From: an uncultured Butyricimonas sp.
Lineage (GTDB): Bacteria > Bacteroidota > Bacteroidia > Bacteroidales > Marinifilaceae
Assembly: GCA_944320555.1 (NCBI GenBank)
Contig: CALUHX010000014.1
Span: forward strand, 1-62,383
Reading direction: 5' to 3'
Length of the DNA stretch: 62,383 nt
The notes beneath the pieces were generated by a model that searched no databases, was not told where the DNA came from, and saw only the letters and a program-made list of their open reading frames with translations. This document shows, piece after piece, positions 1-7,966 of this stretch (the stretch's first letter is position 1; the number at the start of each line of letters is the position of its first letter). The position numbers were made by a program, and so were the translations under genes.

Positions 1-237
1 ACGGTGAGCGTTGAGCGGAAGTCGAGCCAAGGGCGTTCGGACTGCGTGGTGGAGACCCCCGAGCATGTCTATGTTTTCGAGTTCAAGCTTGACGGCACGG
101 CGGCGGACGCTTTGCGTCAGATAGAGGAGCGTGGTTACGCCCGACCTTACGAGAGCGACAAGCGCAAGGTGCATAAAATCGGCGTGAACTTTTCCTCGGA
201 GACGGGCACCATCGACGGCTGGGAAGTGGCGGAGTGA
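1..237 (+). CDS. C-terminal fragment of a PD-(D/E)XK nuclease-domain protein (AAA-ATPase/DUF1703 type)
   Basis: The reading frame is open from the first base and stops at 235-237, so the gene begins outside the window. The visible 78 residues contain the core F-E-F-K-L (the E-x-K of a PD-(D/E)XK nuclease fold), then A-L-R-Q-I and Y-A-R-P-Y, and end in G-W-E-V. This pattern is typical of the C-terminal nuclease domain of the large Bacteroidetes family of AAA ATPases with a DUF1703-like tail. These are thought to be mobile or defence-related, but no function has been shown for most of them. The ATPase half cannot be seen here. A GTG at 4 is an internal codon, not the start. Confidence 0.75.
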   Translation, partial: TVSVERKSSQGRSDCVVETPEHVYVFEFKLDGTAADALRQIEERGYARPYESDKRKVHKIGVNFSSETGTIDGWEVAE

Positions 238-280
238 GTCGGGGGAGTCCTCGTGATGTCGGTGAAGTCGGGAGTGATGA

Positions 281-832
281 TTAGCGGGAGCGGTCCACGT
301 TGAACAATTTCCGGAGCGCGTTGATGGCCTGTGACTTGATGTTGTAGATGGTCTGGACGCTCATGTTCATTTTGTCGGCGATGTCTTTCGCCTCGTAGCC
401 GTCCAGGTAGAATTTGATGACCCGGTTGCCGGGGTCGGGGAGCCGTTCCACGTATTCTTGCAGCCGGACGGAGAGCTCGCTGTCTGCGACATCGTTGTCG
501 AACCGGGCTTCCCGTTCCATCGCTTCCTTGTGGCGGTCGGCGACTTTCAAGTGCTCGACGTGGTGGATATATCTGTTTCTTAGCATGACATAAAGGAAGG
601 CTTTCAGCTTGGCGAGGTCCTCAAACGTTTTGTCGCGATTGCTCCACAGGTAGCAAAACACGTCTTGCACGGCATCTTCCGGGAGGGTTTGTGTGTGACG
701 ATAGAGACGGAGCGCATAGGTGTGCAGTTCCGTGAAGAACCGCATGTAAACACATGTGAACGCACGGGTGTCCCGTCGATTGAAATGTTTCAATAGAATG
801 GCGTCGCTGTCTTTTTCTCCGTTTTTGGTCAT
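281..832 (-). CDS. ECF-type RNA polymerase sigma-70 factor
   Basis: This 183-residue protein has sigma region 2 (roughly residues 20-90: R-A-F-T-C-V-Y, then D-A-V-Q-D-V-F with W-S-N-R-D) and sigma region 4 (roughly 120-180, with a helix-turn-helix around A-K-D-I-A-D and V-Q-T-I-Y-N). It would direct core RNA polymerase to a specific promoter set. The frame stays open to a TTG at 886, but a -7 box (TAAATTTG) lies at 891-884, so the first ATG downstream, at 832, is the likelier start. No FecR-type anti-sigma gene is adjacent, unlike the second sigma gene in this window. It is divergent from the export operon starting at 1070, so regulation of that operon is possible but not shown. Confidence 0.85.
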   Translation of the reverse strand: MTKNGEKDSDAILLKHFNRRDTRAFTCVYMRFFTELHTYALRLYRHTQTLPEDAVQDVFCYLWSNRDKTFEDLAKLKAFLYVMLRNRYIHHVEHLKVADRHKEAMEREARFDNDVADSELSVRLQEYVERLPDPGNRVIKFYLDGYEAKDIADKMNMSVQTIYNIKSQAINALRKLFNVDRSR

Positions 833-883
833 GGAAGCATCATGTTTAAGACGGTCAAACTTATAAAAAGATTTTGATATGTT

Positions 884-891
884 CAAATTTA
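884..891 (-). promoter_or_regulatory. Candidate -7 box for the ECF sigma gene
   Basis: On the minus strand the bases read TAAATTTG, which fits the Bacteroidetes -7 consensus TAnnTTTG. A matching -33 element is not clear. The box overlaps the upstream TTG of the long reading frame and supports the ATG at 832 as the start. Confidence 0.4.
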
Positions 892-1069
892 TGGTTCGTC
901 GTTTTTTCGGCGAAAAGCAAAAAAGGCGTGCGTGTTAATGTTTTCTTAAAGGGATAAACCTTCAAAGGGTAAATATGTCTTATAAAGAAAAGAAAATTTC
1001 ACGAGTCCTTAACATTCGCCTTTGCGAATAATTTATATCTTTAGAGCAAATTTTTAAAGTGCAGGCATT

Positions 1070-1999
1070 ATGAAAATACGAATCGAAAACCTAAACAAAA
1101 TCTACCCGGGCGGGAAGAAAGCGTTGAATAATCTGAATTTGACGATAGAGCCGGGCATGTTCGGCCTGTTGGGACCGAACGGAGCGGGGAAAACTTCGCT
1201 TATGCGTATCATGACATTGTTGCAAAGCGCGACATCGGGTACGATTTTTTTTGACGATTATGACATTGCGAAAGACCGGAAGGCGATTCGTTCCGTGCTG
1301 GGATATTTGCCGCAGGATTTCCGTTTTTTTGAGAAGTTGAAAACGTGGGAGTTTTTGGATTACGGGGCCGGGCTGGCCGGAATCAAGGGGAAGGCGCACC
1401 GCGAGGAGGTGGTGGACGAGATGTTGCGCAAAGTGGGGCTGTTTGAGGTGCGCGACCGTTGGGCGAACCGGTTGTCCGGAGGTATGAAGCGGAGGCTGGG
1501 AATCGCCCAGGCCATCATTGGCAACCCGAAGGTGATTATCGTGGACGAGCCGACCACGGGTTTGGACCCGGAGGAGCGTATCCGCTTCCGCAATATCCTG
1601 TCGGACATCAGCGACAAGGACACGACGATTATTTTGTCGACGCATATCGTGGGGGATATTTCCAGCACTTGTAAGAAACTGGCTTTGCTGAACCGGGGCG
1701 AGCTGAAGTTCGAGGGTTCGCCGGACGAGATGATCGAGTTGTCGAAAGGGAAAGTGTGGGAGATATTCGTCACGGACGCGGAGTATGAGGACATCAAGGA
1801 CAAGTATCCGATTATTTCGACCATTCCCGCAGACGGCGGATTGGAAATCCAGGTCGTGGCCGAACGTGTGGAGGGGTATTCCTGCAAGGCGATAGAGCCC
1901 AATCTGGAGCACGCTTATGTGTATTATATGGACTACCTGCTGAAGGACAAGTTGAACATGCAGGTGGACCATGCGATGGATAATGAACTGTTTAAATAG
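1070..1999 (+). CDS. ABC transporter ATP-binding protein
   Basis: This 309-residue nucleotide-binding subunit has all the ABC motifs: Walker A G-P-N-G-A-G-K-T near residue 40, the signature L-S-G-G-M near 135, Walker B followed by D-E-P-T-T-G-L-D-P near 157, and the switch histidine in S-T-H near 191. It should sit on the cytoplasmic face and power the membrane protein encoded nine bases downstream. It is the first gene of the export operon. Its N terminus (I-R-I-E-N-L-N-K-I-Y) and Walker A region closely resemble the ABC domain fused to the second RND permease of the same operon, which suggests the two are paralogues. Confidence 0.93.
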   Translation: MKIRIENLNKIYPGGKKALNNLNLTIEPGMFGLLGPNGAGKTSLMRIMTLLQSATSGTIFFDDYDIAKDRKAIRSVLGYLPQDFRFFEKLKTWEFLDYGAGLAGIKGKAHREEVVDEMLRKVGLFEVRDRWANRLSGGMKRRLGIAQAIIGNPKVIIVDEPTTGLDPEERIRFRNILSDISDKDTTIILSTHIVGDISSTCKKLALLNRGELKFEGSPDEMIELSKGKVWEIFVTDAEYEDIKDKYPIISTIPADGGLEIQVVAERVEGYSCKAIEPNLEHAYVYYMDYLLKDKLNMQVDHAMDNELFK

Positions 2000-2008
2000 A
2001 GGGGATAG

Positions 2009-5000
2009 ATGAATCTGCACAATATCAGTACGATTTCAAGATACGAGACCCGTTTGTTGAGGAGAGGGTGGTTGTTTCGTATCTTTGCCATTTTGTCGTT
2101 GGTGACGGTGACGGGTTGCCATGTGATATTCCAAAGCAACATGTTCAACGCCCAATGGGACATGACGGCCATGTCCTGCTCCATACCTTTTGTGAACACT
2201 TACATCTTCAATATCGCCCAGTCGATCATCGCCATATTTTTGGCGGGCAGTTTTTTGAAACGCGACAAGAAATTGGACACGGCGGAGGTGATTTACGTGC
2301 ATCCGATGAGTAACGCGGATTATATCGTGGGAAAGACATGGGGAATCATCCAGGTGTTCGTCGGATTGAACTTGGTCGGCATGGCCATCGCCATGTTGAT
2401 TCATTTTTTTGCGAGCGACTCGTCGTTTTCCGTTTATCCCTACTTTTTTTATTTGTTCACGTTGTCTTTGCCCTCATTGATTTTTGTGCTGGGGCTTTCC
2501 TTCGTGATTATGAGTCTGACAAGAAATCAGGCGGTGACGTTTGTCGTCATGTTGGGCTTTATCGGCGTGACGCTTTTTTATTTGGGGGACGTGGAGCACG
2601 GGGCTTTTGACTTTTTTGCGATGACGCTGCCGAACATTTTCTCGGACGTGGTGGGCCATGCGGATTTGAAGCCGTATCTGACGCAACGCTTGGCGTTTTT
2701 GCTGTTGGGAATCGCCTTGCTGATTTTTACGATTGTGATGGTGCAGCGCTTGCCCTTGCATCCGCGGAAAAACGTGTGGTTGCGGATTGCCGCGTGTGTC
2801 GTGTTGCTGGGCGGAGCCGGATTCCTGTATGAGTATGTGGGGCATTTCCAAGAGATAAAGTCCCGGCGTGAGGTGTATGTCGACACTTACCGGAAATACA
2901 GCCAGGAAAAGCGGGGGAGTCTGTTGAGACAGCAATTGTCCTACGCGCAGCGGGACGGACGCATGCGCGCCGAGGCCTTGCTTACGGTCCAGAACCGACA
3001 GCGGGAAGTGTTGGACAGGCTTGTTTTTTATCTGAATCCTTTGCTGCAAGTGACAGAAATCACCCAGGACGGGCGGCCGGTGGAGTTTGAGCGGGAGGAG
3101 CAAGCCGTGGTGGTGAAGCTTTCTTTGCGGCCGGACGAGGTGGCGACCTTGCGGATGGCGTACGAGGGCGGGGTGGACGAGAATATCTGCTATGTGGACG
3201 TGAACGACGAGGATTTCTACAACACGGTGAATGGAAACACGACGTTGCGTTTCGGCAAGCATTACGCTTTCTTGGACAAGCGGTTCACCCTGTTGACGCC
3301 GGAGGTGCTGTGGTATCCGGTGTGCCAGCCTCCCGTGAATCCGGAGAATCCTTACAACCTGCGGAAAGATTTCACCGAGTATGTCTTGAGGGTGGCGAAT
3401 CCGGAGGGGCGGACGGTGTTGTCGCAGGGAAAGGAAACGGTGAGCGGTGACACCGTGGTGTTTGTGAACGAGACCCGACTGCCGGGAATCAGTTTGGCGA
3501 TAGGAGACTACGAGAAAAAGTCCATCGAGGTGGACTCCACGGAATTCGCCTTTTATGTGTTTGAAGGCCATGATATCTATTCGGACGTGTTCGTTGAGAT
3601 ACAGGACACTTTGGAGGGATTTATCCGGGATTTGAAAACCGATTACGAGTTGAGGAAAGGCAGGAAATATCCTTTCCGACGGTTCGCCTTGACGGAGACG
3701 CCGGTTTCCTTCGCCGGATACGTGAGGAACTGGAAGGGCAATAGCGAACAGATTCAGCCCGAATATGTTTTCTTGAATGAATGGGGCGTGACCTTGGATG
3801 CGAATATGAAGGCGCAGAAGAAACTTTACACGAAATGGATGCAGGAGCGGGAGGGGGAAAGTGCCGAGCCGCTCGACATAGAGTTGCGCGTGTTGCGGGG
3901 GTTCGTGCAATGGAATTTGCAGGAAGAGACAATGCGTGAAGTGGAGGGAAGCATGATTTTGAACATGGCAACGAGAGATTGGGACGTGACTACGATGTTG
4001 AATCCATACGATATCTCCGCCTTGTTCTTTAATTATTCCAACTCGACATACTCGAAAGATTTTCCGATAATGGACGTGGTGCTCAACATCATGCAGAAGC
4101 AGGAGGACAACGATCCCGGAAGAAGGTGGCGGCGGATGTTCAGCGGGATGAGCGACGCCCAGCGGGCGGCGATTTATCTGGACGGGAAAAGTTTTGAACA
4201 GGCCATACAGGACAAGGAGTTGTCGCAGGTGATTTTTTACGAGATGTTGAAATTGAAAGCCAACTACCTGAAGAACTACGTGACTTCGAAGATTCCGGCG
4301 AAGGAATTCAAGCAATTCATGTCGGATTTTGCCGAGGCACACCGTTTCTCTGAAACGACGTTCAGCGAGTTGAACAAGGAGTTTGTGGAGAAGTTCCATT
4401 TCAATTTGATGGATTTGATACCGGGATGGTACACGTCGACGAAGATTCCCGTGATATTGGTGAAAGGCACAGCCGCGGAAGAGGTGTCCATTGACGAGCG
4501 GACGAAGTATGTCGTTCATTTCTATGTGCACAATCCCACGGATTGCGAGGCGGTGATTTCCGTGGAGATTGAGGAGCGGAGAGGAGGTCCGAGGGGAGGA
4601 CGAGGCGGTGGTTTCGGGGCAGAGGAAGAGGAGTTGCCCACGAACTATATCATCGGGCCTAATGAGTACAAGGAAATCAGAATGCTTTGCGACGAGCGTC
4701 CGAACAACATGGTGATAAACACGAATATCGCGCAGAATATCCCGAGCGAGGTGATGCAGAACTTTCAGAAGATAGAGGAAATGTCAACCGACACGACGAC
4801 CGGGATATTTGACATCGATGAGTCTGTTTTCATGCTCGGTTCGGATGAGATTGTCGTGGACAATGAGGACAAGGGCTTCCGCGTCATAGAGGCGAACCAG
4901 AAAAACAAGTTGCAGAATTTGTTCCGGAAGGAAAGCGAGGACAAGTATAAAAACTTGAACTTCTGGAGTCCGCCCACGCGTTGGACGGCGACGGTCGGGA

Positions 5001-5374
5001 TATCATTCTACGGCGACTACATCAACAGTTGCATGTACAAGAAGGTGGGCAGCGGCAACAACAAGGCCGAGTGGACGGCAAAAATCCCGGAGTCGGGATA
5101 TTACGAGGTGTATGTTTATGTGCCGCAGGCTCCCGGGCCGAGGTGGATGAACCGGGAAGAAAATTTCCAATACTACACCGTGAAGCACGACGACGGCGAG
5201 GAGGAGATTTCCGTGAAAATGACGGGACCCGGAAGCGAGGGATGGTTCATGCTGGGAAGTTTCTACTTCTCGGAGGGGGACGCCACAGTCACCTTGAGCG
5301 ACAAGGGCAGCGGAGCGAGGCAGTTGATTTATGCCGACGCGGTAAAATGGGTTTATGCGAATAATAACAAATAA
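2009..5374 (+). CDS. ABC-2-type permease fused to a degenerate M1-peptidase-like region and a golvesin-like C-terminal domain
   Basis: The protein has 1121 residues. Residues 1-285 form an ABC-2-like membrane domain with about six to seven hydrophobic segments. Residues 300-830 resemble the exported part of ABC permease/M1 aminopeptidase fusions: a beta-rich segment with L-T-P-E-V-L-W-Y-P, then Y-P-F-R-R-F near 550, and a helical tail. There is no H-E-x-x-H zinc motif anywhere; where the catalytic helix would be expected the chain reads L-N-E-W-G. A low-complexity R-G-G stretch lies near 865. The last ~110 residues (E-S-G-Y-Y-E-V-Y-V-Y to Y-A-D-A-V-K-W) match the golvesin/Xly carbohydrate-binding-like fold. 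It probably pairs with the upstream ATPase. The substrate is unknown; loss of peptidase activity is inferred from the missing motif. Confidence 0.8.
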   Translation: MNLHNISTISRYETRLLRRGWLFRIFAILSLVTVTGCHVIFQSNMFNAQWDMTAMSCSIPFVNTYIFNIAQSIIAIFLAGSFLKRDKKLDTAEVIYVHPMSNADYIVGKTWGIIQVFVGLNLVGMAIAMLIHFFASDSSFSVYPYFFYLFTLSLPSLIFVLGLSFVIMSLTRNQAVTFVVMLGFIGVTLFYLGDVEHGAFDFFAMTLPNIFSDVVGHADLKPYLTQRLAFLLLGIALLIFTIVMVQRLPLHPRKNVWLRIAACVVLLGGAGFLYEYVGHFQEIKSRREVYVDTYRKYSQEKRGSLLRQQLSYAQRDGRMRAEALLTVQNRQREVLDRLVFYLNPLLQVTEITQDGRPVEFEREEQAVVVKLSLRPDEVATLRMAYEGGVDENICYVDVNDEDFYNTVNGNTTLRFGKHYAFLDKRFTLLTPEVLWYPVCQPPVNPENPYNLRKDFTEYVLRVANPEGRTVLSQGKETVSGDTVVFVNETRLPGISLAIGDYEKKSIEVDSTEFAFYVFEGHDIYSDVFVEIQDTLEGFIRDLKTDYELRKGRKYPFRRFALTETPVSFAGYVRNWKGNSEQIQPEYVFLNEWGVTLDANMKAQKKLYTKWMQEREGESAEPLDIELRVLRGFVQWNLQEETMREVEGSMILNMATRDWDVTTMLNPYDISALFFNYSNSTYSKDFPIMDVVLNIMQKQEDNDPGRRWRRMFSGMSDAQRAAIYLDGKSFEQAIQDKELSQVIFYEMLKLKANYLKNYVTSKIPAKEFKQFMSDFAEAHRFSETTFSELNKEFVEKFHFNLMDLIPGWYTSTKIPVILVKGTAAEEVSIDERTKYVVHFYVHNPTDCEAVISVEIEERRGGPRGGRGGGFGAEEEELPTNYIIGPNEYKEIRMLCDERPNNMVINTNIAQNIPSEVMQNFQKIEEMSTDTTTGIFDIDESVFMLGSDEIVVDNEDKGFRVIEANQKNKLQNLFRKESEDKYKNLNFWSPPTRWTATVGISFYGDYINSCMYKKVGSGNNKAEWTAKIPESGYYEVYVYVPQAPGPRWMNREENFQYYTVKHDDGEEEISVKMTGPGSEGWFMLGSFYFSEGDATVTLSDKGSGARQLIYADAVKWVYANNNK

Positions 5375-5381
5375 TGATACT

Positions 5382-6881
5382 ATGAAAAAGATGACATCAC
5401 TTGGCTGGATGATTTGCGGGGTCTTTTTGGTGTGTGCCGTGTCCGGTTCCGCCCAATCGACATTGTCGTCGGAGGGAGAGTCGGAAATCCTGACGTTGGA
5501 AAAGGCGTTGGAAATCGCATATCAGAACAGTCCCACTTTGCGCCAAAGTAAGATTAGTTTGGAACAGAGCCAAAATTCGCTGATTTCGCGGCGGGCGTCC
5601 TTGAAGTCGCAATTCTCCTTGGAGTTAAGCCCGTTTGGATATTCTCGGAACAGTTCTTTTCAAGAATTGACATCGGAATGGTACACATTCCGTTCCATGA
5701 CTTCTTCCGGGACATTCAGTATCCGCCAGCCGATCAAATGGACCGACGGAACAATCACGCTAAGCGAGAACTTCGGATGGCAGGATGAGACCAACCAGAC
5801 GACGGGAGGCAACAACACCTCGTTCTACAATCGGTTGTCGTTGAGCCTGGACCAGCCGATTTTCACCTATAACCGCACCAAGCTTGAGCTGAGGCAATTG
5901 GAATTGGCGCTGGAGACCTCAAAGTTGAACTACGCCATGCAGCAATTGAACATAGAGCGGACTGTGACGCAGGCCTTTTATGGGGTCTACCAAAGTTATA
6001 AGAATCTGTTGACCGCACGGGAAGAAGTCCAGAATCAACGGCAGAATTACGAGATTATCAAGAACAAGGTGGAGAACAAGTTGATAGCCAAGGAGGAGCT
6101 TTTCCAGGCGGAAGTCAATTTGGCCAATAGCGAGTCGAGCCTGTATGACCAGGAAACGAGCTATGAGAACACCAAAGACGAGTTCAAACAAACACTGGGG
6201 TTGCCGCTGGACATGGACATCTCGGTCCTTCCCAATACGGAAGTCGTTCCCGTGGAAGTCGATTTGAACAAGGCGGTCGAGTATGCGCTGAAGCAACGCA
6301 TGGAGTTGCGCAACATGGAGATACAGATAGAGGAGGGGACGTTTAGTCTCATTGAGGCGAAGGCCACGAACGAATTTGAAGGTAACATTTCGGCCCAGGT
6401 GGGACTTTTCGGAACGGGCAGCAACGTTTCGGGAGCCTTCGAGAAACCGGAAGACAACCAGTCCGTGAATCTCTCCCTCACCATCCCGATTTGGGACTGG
6501 GGAGTGCGCAAGTCCACGATTCGCAATGCGGAGTTGGGCAATGAGTCCACCCAGATTGATTTCGAGGAGGAAAAGAAAAGCATCGTCATTGAGGTCCGTC
6601 AGTTGTGCCGCAATCTGCCCAAGTTGGTGAAGCAAATCGAGATTAACGAGAAAAAAATCAAGAATGCGGAAATGACTTACGAGATAAATCTGGAAAATTA
6701 CCGCAACGGGACAATCACCGGCATGGACTTGCAACAATACCAAACGCAGTTGTCCAGCGCAAAGACGGAATACACCAACTCGATTATTCAATACAAGATA
6801 GAATTGCTGAACCTGAAAATTCAAACCTTGTGGGATTTCCAAACCAACACTTCTTATTTACCAGTAGATTTATTAAAATAA
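5382..6881 (+). CDS. TolC-family outer membrane efflux protein
   Basis: This 499-residue protein starts with a clear signal peptide (M-K-K-M-T-S-L-G-W, cleavage near A-Q-S). It then shows the two long helical repeats of the TolC family, with L-E-K-A-L-E-I-A-Y-Q-N-S-P-T-L near the start of repeat one and L-N-K-A-V-E-Y-A-L-K-Q-R in repeat two. It should form the outer membrane exit duct for the pumps encoded downstream. The frame is open from 5355, inside the preceding gene, but the ATG at 5382 places the signal peptide at the N terminus and is the better start. Only seven bases separate it from the preceding stop. Confidence 0.92.
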   Translation: MKKMTSLGWMICGVFLVCAVSGSAQSTLSSEGESEILTLEKALEIAYQNSPTLRQSKISLEQSQNSLISRRASLKSQFSLELSPFGYSRNSSFQELTSEWYTFRSMTSSGTFSIRQPIKWTDGTITLSENFGWQDETNQTTGGNNTSFYNRLSLSLDQPIFTYNRTKLELRQLELALETSKLNYAMQQLNIERTVTQAFYGVYQSYKNLLTAREEVQNQRQNYEIIKNKVENKLIAKEELFQAEVNLANSESSLYDQETSYENTKDEFKQTLGLPLDMDISVLPNTEVVPVEVDLNKAVEYALKQRMELRNMEIQIEEGTFSLIEAKATNEFEGNISAQVGLFGTGSNVSGAFEKPEDNQSVNLSLTIPIWDWGVRKSTIRNAELGNESTQIDFEEEKKSIVIEVRQLCRNLPKLVKQIEINEKKIKNAEMTYEINLENYRNGTITGMDLQQYQTQLSSAKTEYTNSIIQYKIELLNLKIQTLWDFQTNTSYLPVDLLK

Positions 6882-6893
6882 AAACGAAAGGCT

Positions 6894-7955
6894 ATGACAA
6901 ACACGACAAAATATTTCGGCATCATCTTATTGGCATTCGCGTTGAATGCTTGCAACAACCAAAGCATGAACTCTTCCGGCGAGACGACGACACCCGTGTG
7001 GCTCACGCAGGTGGGGACGCGCGACATTCAGGAAATCGCGACGACGACGGGAACGGCAAAGGCGGCCAAAACCGTTGAGTTGTCATCGGAAATAGAAGGG
7101 AATTATCAATTGCAAATCAATCCGAAGACAAAGCGGCCTTATCGGTTGGGGGATGTGGTGGAGGCCGGGGCCGTGATTATCCGTTTGGAAAACAAGGAAC
7201 ACGAGAACTCCGTGCAATTGAAGACGAAGGAGATGGCGGTGGACATAGCCGAACGGGAATGGAAAGGCCAAAAGGCCGTGTATGAGAAAGGCGGGGCCAC
7301 GGAGAAAGATGTGTTGAACGCCGAGAGCAGCTATATCAATAGCCAGACGGATTTGGAGAACGCCCACATGGATTTGGAGAAAATGGAAATCAAGGCCCCG
7401 TTCCGGGGAATCATCGTGAGCCTGCCTTATTACACGCCCGACGTGAAAGTGGCTTCCGGCGAGGTGATGTTGGGTATCATGGATTATAGCAACATGTACA
7501 TGGAAGTCGAGTTGCCGGAAAACACGATAGACAAAATCAAGGTGGGACAACAGGTGAAAATCACGAACTACAATATAGAGTCCGACACGTTGCAGGGCCT
7601 GGTGTCCCAATTGTCTCCGGCAATCAACGAGGAAACCCGCACTTACTCGGGATACATCACAATCAAGAATCCGGAATTGAAATTGCGTCCGGGAATGTTC
7701 GCCAAGGGAGACATCGTCACCTTGTCGAAAGAGAACGTGCTGGCCATTCCGAAGGAAATTGTGACCGAGCGTCGGGGCGTGTCGACGGTCTTCACGGTCG
7801 AAAATAACAACCGGGCTACCGAAAAGAACATTACGACGGGCATTAGCGACGAGGAATACGTGGAGGTGGTTTCCGGATTGGAGAAGGGGGAAAAGGTCGT
7901 GACGAAAGGGTACGAGTGGTTGCGGAACAGGAGTAAAGTTAGGATTATGAAGTAA
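6894..7955 (+). CDS. RND efflux periplasmic adaptor (membrane fusion) lipoprotein
   Basis: The product has 353 residues. A lipobox (L-N-A-C-N-N) near residue 20 predicts a lipid anchor, presumably in the inner membrane. It has the usual adaptor layout: a split biotinyl-lipoyl-like domain (G-D-V-V-E-A-G near 80 and M-E-I-K-A-P-F-R-G near 162), a short helical hairpin between them, a beta-barrel segment (L-R-P-G-M-F-A-K-G-D near 255) and a membrane-proximal domain ending in G-L-E-K-G-E-K-V-V. It would bridge the RND permeases and TolC. It lies 12 bases after tolC and 11 before the first RND gene, so the three are almost certainly co-transcribed. Confidence 0.93.
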   Translation: MTNTTKYFGIILLAFALNACNNQSMNSSGETTTPVWLTQVGTRDIQEIATTTGTAKAAKTVELSSEIEGNYQLQINPKTKRPYRLGDVVEAGAVIIRLENKEHENSVQLKTKEMAVDIAEREWKGQKAVYEKGGATEKDVLNAESSYINSQTDLENAHMDLEKMEIKAPFRGIIVSLPYYTPDVKVASGEVMLGIMDYSNMYMEVELPENTIDKIKVGQQVKITNYNIESDTLQGLVSQLSPAINEETRTYSGYITIKNPELKLRPGMFAKGDIVTLSKENVLAIPKEIVTERRGVSTVFTVENNNRATEKNITTGISDEEYVEVVSGLEKGEKVVTKGYEWLRNRSKVRIMK

Positions 7956-7966
7956 AATTCGACAGG

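Noticed and set aside
1021-1043. Promoter-like TTTG and TATCTTTA before the first ABC gene
   Set aside because: The spacing is only 11 bases, far short of the usual 17-21, and the -7 box lacks the final G, so I did not list it as a promoter.
2474-4531. Long minus-strand open frame (685 codons) opposite the ABC permease/M1-like gene
   Set aside because: It has the His/Arg/Gln/Leu-rich composition of an antisense shadow, no recognisable domain and no start context, while the plus strand encodes a coherent protein.
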